Assembly (NCBI RefSeq): GCF_014696385.1
Contig: NZ_JACJQB010000005.1
Location: forward strand, 62,001-126,000
Length of the DNA stretch: 64,000 nt
Reading direction: 5' to 3'
From: Pseudanabaena mucicola FACHB-723
Lineage (GTDB): Bacteria; Cyanobacteriota; Cyanobacteriia; Pseudanabaenales; Pseudanabaenaceae
Positions 1-9,726 of the stretch are shown here, in pieces. The notes beneath the pieces were generated by a model. It was not told the DNA's origin and made no database searches. It saw only the letters and a list, made by a program, of their open reading frames with translations. The number at the start of each line of letters is the position of its first letter. Position 1 is the first letter of the stretch. Made by a program: the position numbers and the translations under genes.

Positions 1-155
1 AAATCACTTTGATCGTAATCTTTCGGATGAGCAATGATTTCTGTGCCAAATGTATCTGGCATGGTTGCATATAAACTATCCACATAGGTTTTTACCCCAC
101 CTCCAGCGATTGCGATATTCGCAGAACAATGATAAATTTTATTGGATAAAATCAT
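1..155 (-). CDS. Glycosyltransferase family 4-like, N-terminal fragment
   Basis: The window edge cuts this gene, leaving the first 51 codons from an ATG at 153-155. The visible protein begins MILSNKIYHC and has a glycine-rich GGGVKTYVDSLYA segment, which resembles the N-terminal donor-side loop of GT-B (family 4) glycosyltransferases. The start lies 13 bases downstream of the menA stop on the same strand, so the two may be co-transcribed. The family call rests on this short segment only, and acceptor and product are unknown. Confidence 0.5.
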   Translation of the reverse strand, partial: MILSNKIYHCSANIAIAGGGVKTYVDSLYATMPDTFGTEIIAHPKDYDQSD

Positions 156-168
156 GTAGATTGTAATT

Positions 169-1086
169 TTAAAAAATTAGGCTGATGCTCAGGCATGAAC
201 CAACGGCAAAATGGAGAGCGACAGCAATAAATCGACAATTTAGTAATAGTTCGGTACGTTCATGATTTTCGCCAATGAATGTGCAGAGTTTCCATGCGAT
301 CGGTAAGCTGATCAATACAATCGCAGTCCAGATTGGAAAAAAGCTCATAGCGATCGCAATTATGGTAACCGCATAAATCATGCCACAAATCCAAGGTAAG
401 AGTTGCGCTGAAAGTTTAGTGCCGAGCCTGATTACGGGAGAGCGCTTACCTGCGGCGAGGTCATCATCAACTTGATTAAAGTGCGAACAAAACAAAATCA
501 GGCTAGTAATAATGCCAATGATAATTGCCGCCGCGATGGAACCAACTGACCAAGATTTAGTTTGACTGTAGTAAGCTGCGGAAACCCCTAGAGGTCCAAA
601 GGCAAAAAAACATAAAAATTCTCCCCAGCCTTGATATCCCAAGCGAAATGGAGGGCCTTGATACATGTAGCCCAACAAGCAACAGATTGCAATCAAGCTA
701 ATCACAACGATATCTTGCTGTAGCCATGAAATTGCAAATACGCCACTAATGCCAAATAGTAAACATAGATTTGCGATCGCAAAGATTAAGTTTTTTCTGC
801 CTGTCAGGTTAACTACTGAATGGGCTTTATTGACATCGATGCCTGTTTCCGCATCAAAAACGTCATTACAGAGATTTTCCCAGACAAGAATCAAAACCGC
901 TGAAACTAGAAATGTGATAAAAATGCCCCAATTTATCGTCCCGACGTTGCGATAAGCTACCGCCGTACCAGTGGCAATCGGTACGATCGCGACGCTGTAC
1001 ATAGGAAACTTAATCGCCGCCATCCATAATTTGCGGGATGCTTGCGGAGATGACTGCTGAGGTTCAATTTCGAGGCTTTTGACCAT
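169..1086 (-). CDS. menA: 1,4-dihydroxy-2-naphthoate phytyltransferase (phylloquinone synthesis)
   Basis: A UbiA-superfamily membrane prenyltransferase of 305 residues. In cyanobacteria MenA attaches a phytyl chain to 1,4-dihydroxy-2-naphthoate, the membrane step leading to phylloquinone, the A1 electron carrier of photosystem I. The first Asp-rich motif NDVFDAETGID lies near residues 74-84 and a second, NQVDDDLAAGKRS, near 204-216; both bind the Mg-diphosphate substrate. Most of the rest is hydrophobic, consistent with eight or nine membrane helices. It is transcribed away from crtP across a 236-bp divergent intergenic region. MenG, which methylates the product, is encoded about 31 kb away. 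Confidence 0.9.
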   Translation of the reverse strand: MVKSLEIEPQQSSPQASRKLWMAAIKFPMYSVAIVPIATGTAVAYRNVGTINWGIFITFLVSAVLILVWENLCNDVFDAETGIDVNKAHSVVNLTGRKNLIFAIANLCLLFGISGVFAISWLQQDIVVISLIAICCLLGYMYQGPPFRLGYQGWGEFLCFFAFGPLGVSAAYYSQTKSWSVGSIAAAIIIGIITSLILFCSHFNQVDDDLAAGKRSPVIRLGTKLSAQLLPWICGMIYAVTIIAIAMSFFPIWTAIVLISLPIAWKLCTFIGENHERTELLLNCRFIAVALHFAVGSCLSISLIF

Positions 1087-1322
1087 ATTGCTAGAAATAA
1101 ACTTGCGATCGCAATCTTAGCTCAAAACTAGAGATCGAGAGTCTAAGGGGCTTGTAATTTTGGGATTTGTAATACTTGGCTGAGGTTGATTAGACTTGCG
1201 ATCGCAAAAGTACGTCTGAGTGCATAAGAATTGCTTCTAAATTTTAGTGAATTATTAAGCTTTGCAAAGTAAGATGTAAAGAAACAAGCGTAAAAATTTA
1301 AACATATAGGTATTGAGAGAAT

Positions 1323-2774
1323 ATGCGCGTTGCGATCGCTGGAGGAGGGTTGGCAGGTTTATCCTGTGCCAAATACCTAACCGATTTGGGGCATGAGCCA
1401 ATTTTGCTAGAGCGCAGTAACGTTCTCGGTGGTCTAGTTGCTGCATGGAAAGATGCCGATGGCGACTGGATCGAAACAGGGTTACATAACTTTTTTGGTG
1501 CTTATCCGAATATGTTGCAATTGATGGGGGAGCTAGATATTCTCGATCGCCTGCAATGGAAGCGCCATGCTTTAATTTTTAACCAACCTGAAAAGCCAGG
1601 AGTGCTTTCATGGTTTGATGTACCCGATATCCCCTCTCCCCTCAATATCATTGTTTCGATTCTCCGCAACAATGACATGCTGACTTGGAATCAAAAGATT
1701 CGATTTGCGATCGGGCTGATTCCTGCAATTATTCGCGGTGACGACTATGTTGTCTCGATGGACAAATATACCTTCGAGGAATGGCTAGAAATGCGCGGCA
1801 TTGGTAAGGACATTACCACCGATATTTTTATTGCCGTTTGCAAGTCGCTTAAATTTATCGATCCCGATGTGATTTCGGCAACGATTCCCCTCCGCGCCCT
1901 CAACAAGTTTCTGCAACAAAAAGATGGCTCCAAAATTGCCTATCTCGATGGCGCACCCCCTGAACGCCTCTGCCAGCCGATCGTAGATTATGTGGTAGCA
2001 CGCGGCGGTGAAGTGCATACAGGTGTGGCTCTTAAGCAAATCGTCACCGATCAAGATGGCAATGTTGAAAAATTGATCGTTCAAGGTAATGATGGTTCAC
2101 CTAGTCGTGAAATTGTTGCTGATGCTTACGTTTCGGCAATGTCCGTGGATGCCTTTAAAAATTATATTCCTGCAAACTGGCAAGAATTGCCCTATTTCAA
2201 ACAGCTAGATCATCTCGAAGGTGTACCTGTAATTAGTGTGCAGATCTGGTTCGATCGCAAACTTACAGATATTGATCACACCCTATTTTCGCGATCCCCC
2301 TTGCTAAGTGTTTACTCGGATATGAGTAACTCTTGCAAAGAATATGCTGACCCCGACAAGTCCATGCTAGAGCTAGTATTTGCTCCTGCTGCCGACTGGA
2401 TCGATCGCCCCAATAGTGAAATTGTTGAAGCAACGTTAAATGAACTTGCCAAACTATTTCCGCAGCACCTCCCCAGTCCTGCCAAGGTCTTAAAGTCGCA
2501 TGTCGTTAAGACTCCACGATCGATTTATACTGCCACTCCTAACCGTGAGCAATTCCGTCCGCAACAAGCAACACCGATCGCAAATTTCTTTTTGTCAGGT
2601 AGCTATACAGCTCAGCCCTTTTTTGGCAGTATGGAAGGGGCTGTACTTTCTGGTAAGCTAACAGCACAGGAAATCCATAACGCAAGTCTAAACGCAAGTC
2701 AATCTTCTGGAAGTAAAGTCCTTGGTCGAACCTCTAACGAAAACCAGTCAAATCCATCTGTCGTCACTGCCTAA
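1323..2774 (+). CDS. crtP: 15-cis-phytoene desaturase, plant type
   Basis: 483 residues. CrtP (PDS) introduces two double bases-pairs of unsaturation into 15-cis-phytoene, giving zeta-carotene, with plastoquinone as acceptor at the thylakoid or cytoplasmic membrane. The N-terminus carries the FAD dinucleotide-binding motif [14 protein letters not shown] at residues 6-19, followed by [10 protein letters not shown] and [11 protein letters not shown], typical of the plant/cyanobacterial PDS rather than bacterial CrtI. The C-terminus has [19 protein letters not shown], the second FAD-contacting segment. It is the first gene of a crtP-crtB-response regulator run. The last ~20 residues (Ser/Asn-rich) look unconserved and overlap the possible TTG start of crtB. 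Confidence 0.95.
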   Translation: MRVAIAGGGLAGLSCAKYLTDLGHEPILLERSNVLGGLVAAWKDADGDWIETGLHNFFGAYPNMLQLMGELDILDRLQWKRHALIFNQPEKPGVLSWFDVPDIPSPLNIIVSILRNNDMLTWNQKIRFAIGLIPAIIRGDDYVVSMDKYTFEEWLEMRGIGKDITTDIFIAVCKSLKFIDPDVISATIPLRALNKFLQQKDGSKIAYLDGAPPERLCQPIVDYVVARGGEVHTGVALKQIVTDQDGNVEKLIVQGNDGSPSREIVADAYVSAMSVDAFKNYIPANWQELPYFKQLDHLEGVPVISVQIWFDRKLTDIDHTLFSRSPLLSVYSDMSNSCKEYADPDKSMLELVFAPAADWIDRPNSEIVEATLNELAKLFPQHLPSPAKVLKSHVVKTPRSIYTATPNREQFRPQQATPIANFFLSGSYTAQPFFGSMEGAVLSGKLTAQEIHNASLNASQSSGSKVLGRTSNENQSNPSVVTA

Positions 2775-3666
2775 GCCAATGGGAATGCGTCAGCCAGTCA
2801 ATCTGGATGAAGCCTATGAGATTTGTCGCTGCATCACAGCTAAGTATGCCAAGACCTTTTATCTTGGGACGATGCTGATGTCGGAAGCTAAGCGACGAGC
2901 CACTTGGGCGATTTATGCTTGGTGTCGGCGTACCGACGAGCTTGTTGATGGGATGCAGGCGGATACCACCGATGCAGAAACGCTCTTTAACTGGGAGAAG
3001 CAGTTGGAGGCAACATTTCGTGGTGAGCCAGTTCATGCCTCAGATATTGCCCTAGCCGATACGGTGAAGCAATATCCCATGCCAATTCAGCCCTTTAAGG
3101 ACATGATTTCTGGGATGCGGATGGATCTTAAGTATGATCGCTACCAAACCTTTGATGACCTGTATCTCTATTGCTATCGTGTGGCTGGAACTGTGGGCTT
3201 GATGTCGGCGGCAATTATGGGCTTTGAAACCAAAGACCCATCGGTAATTGCCACGGCAACTGAGGCAGCAGTCGCCTTAGGAATTGCGATGCAACTTACC
3301 AATATTTTGCGCGACATTGGCGAAGATGCTCAGCGAGGACGAATTTACTTACCTCTTGAGGATCTACATTATTTTGATTACACCGAAAAAGATCTATTGA
3401 ATGGTGTGGTTGATGATCGCTTAGTTGCGTTGATGCGATTTCAAATCCAACGGGCAAGACAGTTCTATCAACATGCAGAAGACGGTATTTCGGCGCTATG
3501 CCGCGATGCCAGATGGCCAGTATGGTCGTCGCTGATTTTGTATCGCAATATCTTAAAGGCGATTGAAGACAATAATTATGAAGTATTCAAGCGTCGTGCG
3601 TTTGTGCCTTCTTCCAATAAAATGCTCGCCCTACCTTGGGCATGGCTAAAGGCTCAAACTTCGTAA
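2722..3666 (+). CDS. crtB: Phytoene synthase
   Basis: Squalene/phytoene synthase family, about 290-314 residues. It condenses two geranylgeranyl diphosphates to 15-cis-phytoene, the substrate of the CrtP encoded just upstream. Both Asp-rich motifs are present: RRTDELVDG and [14 protein letters not shown]. The start is uncertain. A TTG at 2722, inside crtP, has a GGAAG Shine-Dalgarno at 2709-2713; ATGs at 2779 and 2785, just after the crtP stop, give a protein starting [17 protein letters not shown]. The region between the two (LSSLPKP) resembles the start of other cyanobacterial CrtB proteins, which favours the overlapping TTG. Overlap implies translational coupling. Confidence 0.93.
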   Translation: MVEPLTKTSQIHLSSLPKPMGMRQPVNLDEAYEICRCITAKYAKTFYLGTMLMSEAKRRATWAIYAWCRRTDELVDGMQADTTDAETLFNWEKQLEATFRGEPVHASDIALADTVKQYPMPIQPFKDMISGMRMDLKYDRYQTFDDLYLYCYRVAGTVGLMSAAIMGFETKDPSVIATATEAAVALGIAMQLTNILRDIGEDAQRGRIYLPLEDLHYFDYTEKDLLNGVVDDRLVALMRFQIQRARQFYQHAEDGISALCRDARWPVWSSLILYRNILKAIEDNNYEVFKRRAFVPSSNKMLALPWAWLKAQTS

Positions 3667-3675
3667 ATCTCTGGA

Positions 3676-4362
3676 ATGATGCGAATTTTACTAGTCGATG
3701 ATGAAGAAGAATTGGCAGAGCCTTTGCAAAGGGTGTTAACTAATCAAGGCTATCTAGTTGATAGCGCCAATAGTGGCGATCTTGGCTGGGATTTGGCACA
3801 GACGGGTGACTATGATCTGTTGATTCTGGACTGGATGATGCCTGAAAAGTCGGGTGTCGATATTTGTAGTGAATTGCGGCAACAGGGGGATAGCACTCCT
3901 GTGCTGATTCTCACTGCCAAGGATACCCTTGATGATCGGGTGGCGGGATTGGATAGTGGTGCAGATGACTATTTAGTAAAGCCCTTTGAATTGCGGGAAC
4001 TATTGGCGCGGGTCAGGGCTTTATTGCGACGTGCGCCGACCCCAATCACCGTCCCCAATGAGTCGATACGGCTTAGTTATGGGGATCTTGAACTTGATCG
4101 CGATAACCAAATGGTCTATTGTCAGCAAGTTGCGATCGCATTAACCGAGCGCGAATATCAACTTTTAGAATATTTCATGCAGCATCCCAATCAATTGCTG
4201 AGTCATGAGCAGATTTCACAACATATTTGGAAAGAGGGCGAAGATGCTCCTACTAGCAATGCTTTGGCGGCGCAGGTGAAGCTATTGCGCCGTAAAATCG
4301 ATCGCGATCGCCAAATTTCTCTAATTAATACTGTGTATGGCAAGGGATACCGCTTTGGCTAA
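3676..4362 (+). CDS. OmpR/PhoB-family response regulator
   Basis: 228 residues: a receiver domain (about 1-118) with acidic pair DDEEE at the N-terminus, phospho-acceptor Asp in LLILDWMMP and the conserved Lys in DDYLVKPF, then a winged-helix DNA-binding domain (about 130-228) ending in the recognition wing NTVYGKGYRFG. It starts 9 bases after the crtB stop, so it is very probably co-transcribed with crtP-crtB. No histidine kinase is adjacent, so it is an orphan here. It resembles proteins annotated RppA in cyanobacteria, but I would not assign that name without a tree. Its targets are unknown; autoregulation of the carotenoid operon is a guess. Confidence 0.9.
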   Translation: MMRILLVDDEEELAEPLQRVLTNQGYLVDSANSGDLGWDLAQTGDYDLLILDWMMPEKSGVDICSELRQQGDSTPVLILTAKDTLDDRVAGLDSGADDYLVKPFELRELLARVRALLRRAPTPITVPNESIRLSYGDLELDRDNQMVYCQQVAIALTEREYQLLEYFMQHPNQLLSHEQISQHIWKEGEDAPTSNALAAQVKLLRRKIDRDRQISLINTVYGKGYRFG

Positions 4363-4485
4363 CCAATGACAATATCTGATTATATCCAGTAGCGATTGTC
4401 TGAAATTAATGTATAAATCTGCAACGACCTAATTGCTTACATGTGCAAAAATAAGGTCGTGTGGGCATCAATGGAGTGAAAATTT

Positions 4486-7400
4486 GTGGGACAAGCTCAA
4501 TTACCTCCGCAGGAGCCATCTACATCTACACTTGCCAAAAATTTAGGGCGCGTGGGTGTCGGTCTTGCGATCGCATTTACAGCAACCAGCTTAGGTGCTT
4601 TCTGGTATGGACGCTATTTTCTGAATGAGCAACTGTCGCCCCTATTGCAAACTGAACTGAGCAAGGCATTGAAACGCCCTTTACAGTTGGGCAAAGTCGA
4701 ACGGGTAGGTTGGTCAAGTGTCCGATTTGGTAAGTCCATTGTGCCACCCACTGCTGAGGAATCAAATTTTTTAGCAACCGAGGCAATCGAAGTTAAGGTT
4801 GATCTCTGGACTTATCTCACCCGTGGTCAAATCGGTTTAGATGCGATCGCCGAACAGCCCCAGTTGTTTCTCAAGCAGGATGTTTCTGGATTTTTACAGT
4901 TACCTAAAATCACGCCACCCGAACCTCAAACTAAGGATGGTTTGGTTGACTTGAGAACAATTACTTTTAGTGATGCTCAGCTAACTATCCAGACGATTGC
5001 CAAGGGCGAGCTGGTTAGCCTCAGTCAGATGCAGATTGATAGTAAGTGGCAGATCGCTAACCTCAATGATCAAAGTTTGCAGATGAGTGGCAAAGGTCGT
5101 GTGACCCTACCCAATTTGGCGGCGATTGCAGCACCCCCCGATCCTGCTCAACTCAAGACTGCGATCGCAACGGCTAATGCAGCTAAAGATAGTAACCAAG
5201 GCAATGTTAGCTTTAATCTGGATTGGGATTTAACTAAAGGGCAAGGCACGATCAAAATCCAATCACAGGACTTACAAGCTGCTGCTATCCAAGGCTTTGC
5301 GATTGATGCCCCCGTAGAAATTAAGCAGGGTAAACTGAATACTGAGGCGACCATTTCGATTATTGCTGAGCAAGAAGCACCCACCATTGCGATTAATGCT
5401 CAACTTAGTGATGGGGTGGTCAAGTCTCCCCAACTGACCAAAAACATCACGGGCATTTCGGGGCAGTTTAATTTTGATGGCAAGAATGCCACGATCAAGG
5501 ACTTATCGGCTGAATATGGCTTGTTGAAAACTAATTTTAATGGCACATTCAATGAGCAGAAGGGATTTAACCTAGATTTTTCCAGTCCTGCTATCGATCT
5601 TGCTAAAGCTATCGAGAGCTTTGATATCAAAACTGCCGTTGCGATCGCAGGCGAGGTAAAGCTAGATGGTAAGTTTACTGGCACTGCCCAAAAGCCATCC
5701 CTAAAGCTAAATATAATTACGCCCAAAACCGTAAGTTTTGATCGGATTGTTGTAGATCGATTTTTGGCAGCCATCGAACTCAACGATCTCAATACATTGC
5801 AAATTAAGCGCGTTCAAGCATTGTCCACGGGCGCAACCCTCACGGGCGCAGGACAAATTATCTTGCCCAAAAAAGATAAACCTGCGGAAATTCGATTTAA
5901 CTCGACTCTAGTCGGTGTTGCGGAGAAATTTGCTGACCTCTATGGCTCGAAACTACCAATCAACGTCGGACAGGTAAATAGCACCTTAGAAATTACTGGC
6001 GCATTATCTAACCCGCAGATTTTGGCACAGATTGATGCGCCTAATGCTAGCTATCCTACTAGGGGTGAAGTCTTACTTATTGATGGACTAGCCACAATTC
6101 GGAATACCAAAGTGCGGTTTCCGATTGGCGAACTTGGGTTAGCGGGTACTTACAACATTGCCAGTGGTATTTGGCAGTCGCAGCTAAGTAGTAATGGCAT
6201 TCCCTTATCGGCATTCTTTCTCAATCAAAAGGGAATTGTCGAAGGATTGATCAATCTCCGTAGCGATCGGGGCGGATTTAATCTGGCAGATATTACGGCG
6301 GATGGAAATTTACGCTTGCCACAGGGCTTTAATGAGCTTCCCGATCTAATCACGACTAATCTCAAATGGGATGGGCGGAATTTACTAGTTCCTTCTTTGC
6401 AAGTGGGCAATTATTTAACGGCCAATGGCAAGGTCGATCTCGCATTCCCCAACAATGCGCCCAATCAATTGCCCACAGGGATTGCAGGGATTGACCTTAA
6501 TTTGATTTCGCAAAATGTGAATATCAATCGGTTGGCTTCTCTGTCTAGTTCCATTCCTGCTCAAGCATCAGGGATTTTAAATTTTCGCGGCAGACTTTCA
6601 GGAGCAATAGACAAGCTCAAAATTGCAGGTGCTCTTCAACTAGATCGGGTGGATCTTGCTTCCTTTGCATCAAGTTTTGCCAAACAAGGAATCACTGCAC
6701 CCTCAAGAGGTTCTTTAGATTTTGATGGTTCGATTAATGGTGATTTGGCAGCTCCACAACTAGCTGGAAATCTTCGTGTTGCGAGCCTCAAGGTTAACCA
6801 GATTGAATTGGATAATCTCAATTTTAATGGAACTCTCAATGGCATTAGTAGCGTATTGCAAGCCACTGGCGATCTGCTCTTGGCGGGCTTAAGAATTGAT
6901 CAATTAGCCTTTGATCCAAGGCTAGAAGGAAATCTTGCCTTTAACGGCAACCAAGGTTTGACAGTAGATCTACGCGGTAAGCGCGATCGCATTGCCGCCC
7001 GTTTTGATAGTGCCTTTCGCCCAATTGATTTCAATGCTAATCTCGGTGAGGCTACAGCTACGGGTAAACGCCTTGCCAATAATCCTAACCGTCTCCAAAT
7101 TGCGATCGCAAATGTTCCCCTAGCCTTGGCGGCATCGCTGGCGGGACAAAATGATGTGAGCGGCAAACTATCGAGCAATCTGGTTGTGGACTTTGGCAAT
7201 AATCCCACGGCGGTTGGTGATGTGATCATCACTCGGCCGCGCTTTGGTCGGGTAATTGCTGAGCAAGCCGTTGCTAAAATATATTATGCCAATGGCATCT
7301 TTGATATCAAAGATGGGAATGTCAGTGTTAGACAGGGAGAAATAAATAATGACTACAGATTCCGTTTGACCTACAATCCTGCAATTGACGAACCTCTTGC

Positions 7401-9600
7401 GGGAGTCATAGAAGTATCTAAAGGCAGAATCCAAGATGTGTTCGCAACACTACAATGGGCAAACCTCGTTGATGTGACACAGGGCTTTAGTTTTGAGAAA
7501 GATAATGCCTCAGATCTGCAACCACTAACAGCGATCAAATTACTGGGTGAACCTCTCTACAAACAACTTCAGTACCTCACTCAAATTGAACTAAGACAGG
7601 AACAACAGGAAATTGCTGACTCTAATCGCAACTTTAATTTGCCACCACTAACGGATTTCCGTGGTGATATTCAAGGTCAAATTGCGTTTGGATTTAACAA
7701 AACTAGAGGAATTCGCTTAGGATTTGATGTAGTTGGCAAAAACTTTGAATATGGCAAATTTGCCATTGATGATATTCAATTAGAAGGTCGTTACTTTAAT
7801 GGCGTATTTGCGATCGCAAAGGCTAATTTTCAATCAGATCAGAGCTACGGACGAATTACGAAAGCATTTCTGAGGCTTGCTCCTGCTAGCAATCCTCTAT
7901 TACGCATCCGTGAACAAAGCGGCGAAATTGAACTCAAAAACTTCCCAATTGAATCTTTGCGCCCATTGCCATTTTTTAGTGTAATTCCCTTTGATTTAAC
8001 AGGTAATGTCGATGGCAATTTATCGATTACAGGCACGACGCTACTTGACACGAAAATAGCTGGTGATCTGAGCTTAAATGATGGCTCAGTTAATCGCCAA
8101 CCGATTGATTCTATTGCCGTTAAATTTAATTATGCGCTATTAAATATAAATTTTGATGCCAACATGAAGGTTGATGGCAAAGAGCGTGTTTTAGCGTCAG
8201 GCAATGTGGGAGTGCTTGGCAATTTTGATGTAAAACTAGATGTCAAAGACGAAGGCATTGCCTTTGTCAATATCTTCAATCAGCCTGTGCGGTGGATGGA
8301 CGGCAAGGGCAACATCAATCTTAGAGCCAATGGCACTTTTAGAGATCCTAAGATTGCAGGTAAGATGACAGTTGATAATGCCAAGGTGAGAATTGCAGGA
8401 TTGCCTGGTGATTTTACAGAGGTGCAAGGAGATATTAACTTCACTAGCGATCGCTTGGTGAGCAACATCAATAGCAACTTTAGCGATGGTAAATTATCAC
8501 TCAAAGGGATTTTAGCAATTAGCGATGAGCAACTATTGCAAGAAGGAACTCCAGAATATGCAGAAGCCTTGGCTATTAACGCTGATAAGCTCAAGCTAAG
8601 TATTCGTGACATTAGCTCGGAGAACTTCAACACCCGTGTCATTGTTAGAGGATCTTTACTAACTCCAATTTTGACAGGTGAAGTTCTATTGGATGAAGGT
8701 CGCTTTGTAATTGGCAATGACGCAGAGGTGAATGGTGGTGATCAACCAAACGGTGATGGGCTGAGTGATATTGCCTTTGATCGCCTTGCCGTGACGTTCC
8801 GCAATATGCAAGTAACTCGCTTTCCTCTCTTCAACTTCTTAGGAGAGGGAACGATGATTGTAAATGGTACATTTCAGAAACCAGAGCCTTCTGGAAAAAT
8901 CCAGATTTCTCGTGGACAATTTAATGCGATTTCGACCAGATTTCGCCTTGATCGTTCCTACGAAAACTTTGTGGAGTTCAAGCCCTCTCAAGGTCTCAAT
9001 CCCAGTCTTAATGTGCGGGTAGCGGGGGCTGTTGCCGAAACAACCCGTGTTCCCATTAATTCAAATCGTCCTGACGATTTATTTAGTCCTAACGAGATTC
9101 CCGTCAGCAATTTGGGAGCGCAGAGGACACTGCGAGTCCAAGCGACGGTGCTAGGCACAGCCTTAGCTCCTGACATTAGTCTATCTAGTAGCCCACCCCG
9201 TAGCCAAACTGAAATTCTGGCTCTAATTGGTGGTGGCGTATTACAGCAACAGGGAGGGGCAGACCCTGCCTCGGCACTGGCAAGTTTTGCGGGTGGTACG
9301 GTCTTAAACTTCTTGCAAGATGCGGTGGGTGATGCTCTCAATTTGGCTGAGTTTAACCTTAGTCCTGTCGTTACCAATACTGAGGGCGGCGGTGCTAGAG
9401 GTGCATTAGGTTTATCAGCAGAAGCGGCAATCGATATTAGTAATAGTTTCTCGGTGGCGCTGCAACGAGTAATTAATGATTCTAGTCAACCAACTAACTT
9501 TTCAATTCGCTATCGCGTTGATCCGAATATTCTTTTGCGTGGTAACTATGGCACAAATGGCAGTACAGGTATTTCCATTGAATACGAAAATCGCTTTTAG
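4486..9600 (+). CDS. TamB/TIC236-like translocation and assembly protein
   Basis: A 1704-residue AsmA/TamB-superfamily protein. One membrane anchor lies near residues 18-44 (VGLAIAFTATSLGAFW), followed by about 1650 residues of repetitive beta-rich sequence with many short 'GNLxxxG' and 'LxxDG' units. The C-terminal ~350 residues match the TamB domain (DUF490) and end in alternating strands with terminal IEYENRF. TamB proteins span the periplasm with a hydrophobic beta-groove and work with Omp85 proteins; the chloroplast homologue is TIC236. More recent work implicates the superfamily in lipid transfer to the outer membrane. The start is GTG at 4486 with GGAG at 4473-4476. The cyanobacterial family is usually this long. 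Confidence 0.85.
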   Translation: MGQAQLPPQEPSTSTLAKNLGRVGVGLAIAFTATSLGAFWYGRYFLNEQLSPLLQTELSKALKRPLQLGKVERVGWSSVRFGKSIVPPTAEESNFLATEAIEVKVDLWTYLTRGQIGLDAIAEQPQLFLKQDVSGFLQLPKITPPEPQTKDGLVDLRTITFSDAQLTIQTIAKGELVSLSQMQIDSKWQIANLNDQSLQMSGKGRVTLPNLAAIAAPPDPAQLKTAIATANAAKDSNQGNVSFNLDWDLTKGQGTIKIQSQDLQAAAIQGFAIDAPVEIKQGKLNTEATISIIAEQEAPTIAINAQLSDGVVKSPQLTKNITGISGQFNFDGKNATIKDLSAEYGLLKTNFNGTFNEQKGFNLDFSSPAIDLAKAIESFDIKTAVAIAGEVKLDGKFTGTAQKPSLKLNIITPKTVSFDRIVVDRFLAAIELNDLNTLQIKRVQALSTGATLTGAGQIILPKKDKPAEIRFNSTLVGVAEKFADLYGSKLPINVGQVNSTLEITGALSNPQILAQIDAPNASYPTRGEVLLIDGLATIRNTKVRFPIGELGLAGTYNIASGIWQSQLSSNGIPLSAFFLNQKGIVEGLINLRSDRGGFNLADITADGNLRLPQGFNELPDLITTNLKWDGRNLLVPSLQVGNYLTANGKVDLAFPNNAPNQLPTGIAGIDLNLISQNVNINRLASLSSSIPAQASGILNFRGRLSGAIDKLKIAGALQLDRVDLASFASSFAKQGITAPSRGSLDFDGSINGDLAAPQLAGNLRVASLKVNQIELDNLNFNGTLNGISSVLQATGDLLLAGLRIDQLAFDPRLEGNLAFNGNQGLTVDLRGKRDRIAARFDSAFRPIDFNANLGEATATGKRLANNPNRLQIAIANVPLALAASLAGQNDVSGKLSSNLVVDFGNNPTAVGDVIITRPRFGRVIAEQAVAKIYYANGIFDIKDGNVSVRQGEINNDYRFRLTYNPAIDEPLAGVIEVSKGRIQDVFATLQWANLVDVTQGFSFEKDNASDLQPLTAIKLLGEPLYKQLQYLTQIELRQEQQEIADSNRNFNLPPLTDFRGDIQGQIAFGFNKTRGIRLGFDVVGKNFEYGKFAIDDIQLEGRYFNGVFAIAKANFQSDQSYGRITKAFLRLAPASNPLLRIREQSGEIELKNFPIESLRPLPFFSVIPFDLTGNVDGNLSITGTTLLDTKIAGDLSLNDGSVNRQPIDSIAVKFNYALLNINFDANMKVDGKERVLASGNVGVLGNFDVKLDVKDEGIAFVNIFNQPVRWMDGKGNINLRANGTFRDPKIAGKMTVDNAKVRIAGLPGDFTEVQGDINFTSDRLVSNINSNFSDGKLSLKGILAISDEQLLQEGTPEYAEALAINADKLKLSIRDISSENFNTRVIVRGSLLTPILTGEVLLDEGRFVIGNDAEVNGGDQPNGDGLSDIAFDRLAVTFRNMQVTRFPLFNFLGEGTMIVNGTFQKPEPSGKIQISRGQFNAISTRFRLDRSYENFVEFKPSQGLNPSLNVRVAGAVAETTRVPINSNRPDDLFSPNEIPVSNLGAQRTLRVQATVLGTALAPDISLSSSPPRSQTEILALIGGGVLQQQGGADPASALASFAGGTVLNFLQDAVGDALNLAEFNLSPVVTNTEGGGARGALGLSAEAAIDISNSFSVALQRVINDSSQPTNFSIRYRVDPNILLRGNYGTNGSTGISIEYENRF

Positions 9601-9605
9601 ATCGC

Positions 9606-9726
9606 TTTTAGATATAGCAAAAAAAGAGTTAGCTAGTACAAACCCAAAGCCAAGAAGCGAGTTGCGGCGCAACTCGCTTCTTGGGGTTTTATGTCCTAAG
9701 CAAAACATATTTTGCTGTATCTAAAA
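9606..9726. repeat. MITE-like inverted repeat with hairpin core
   Basis: The core is a perfect hairpin with 16-bp arms, 9650-9665 and 9669-9684, separated by GGC. Outside the core the pairing continues imperfectly to terminal inverted repeats TTTTAGATATAGC (from 9606) and GCTGTATCTAAAA (to 9726). It fills the space between the convergent tamB-like and kinase genes, and the kinase stop codon at 9721-9723 lies inside the right terminal repeat. It is related in sequence to the element at 12965-13082. It may also serve as a bidirectional terminator. Confidence 0.75.

Noticed and set aside
1087-1322. Search for a riboswitch or small RNA between menA and crtP
   Set aside because: Only A/T-rich DNA and HIP1 sites are visible; I see no conserved RNA motif.
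5148-9377. Numerous open frames antisense to the tamB-like gene
   Set aside because: They are shadows with low-complexity Ser/Leu/Pro composition and no family features.
9476-9724. Open frames on both strands across the 9606-9726 repeat encode the same peptide PRSELRRNSLLG
   Set aside because: This is a direct consequence of the perfect palindrome; neither frame has a plausible start or a family match.
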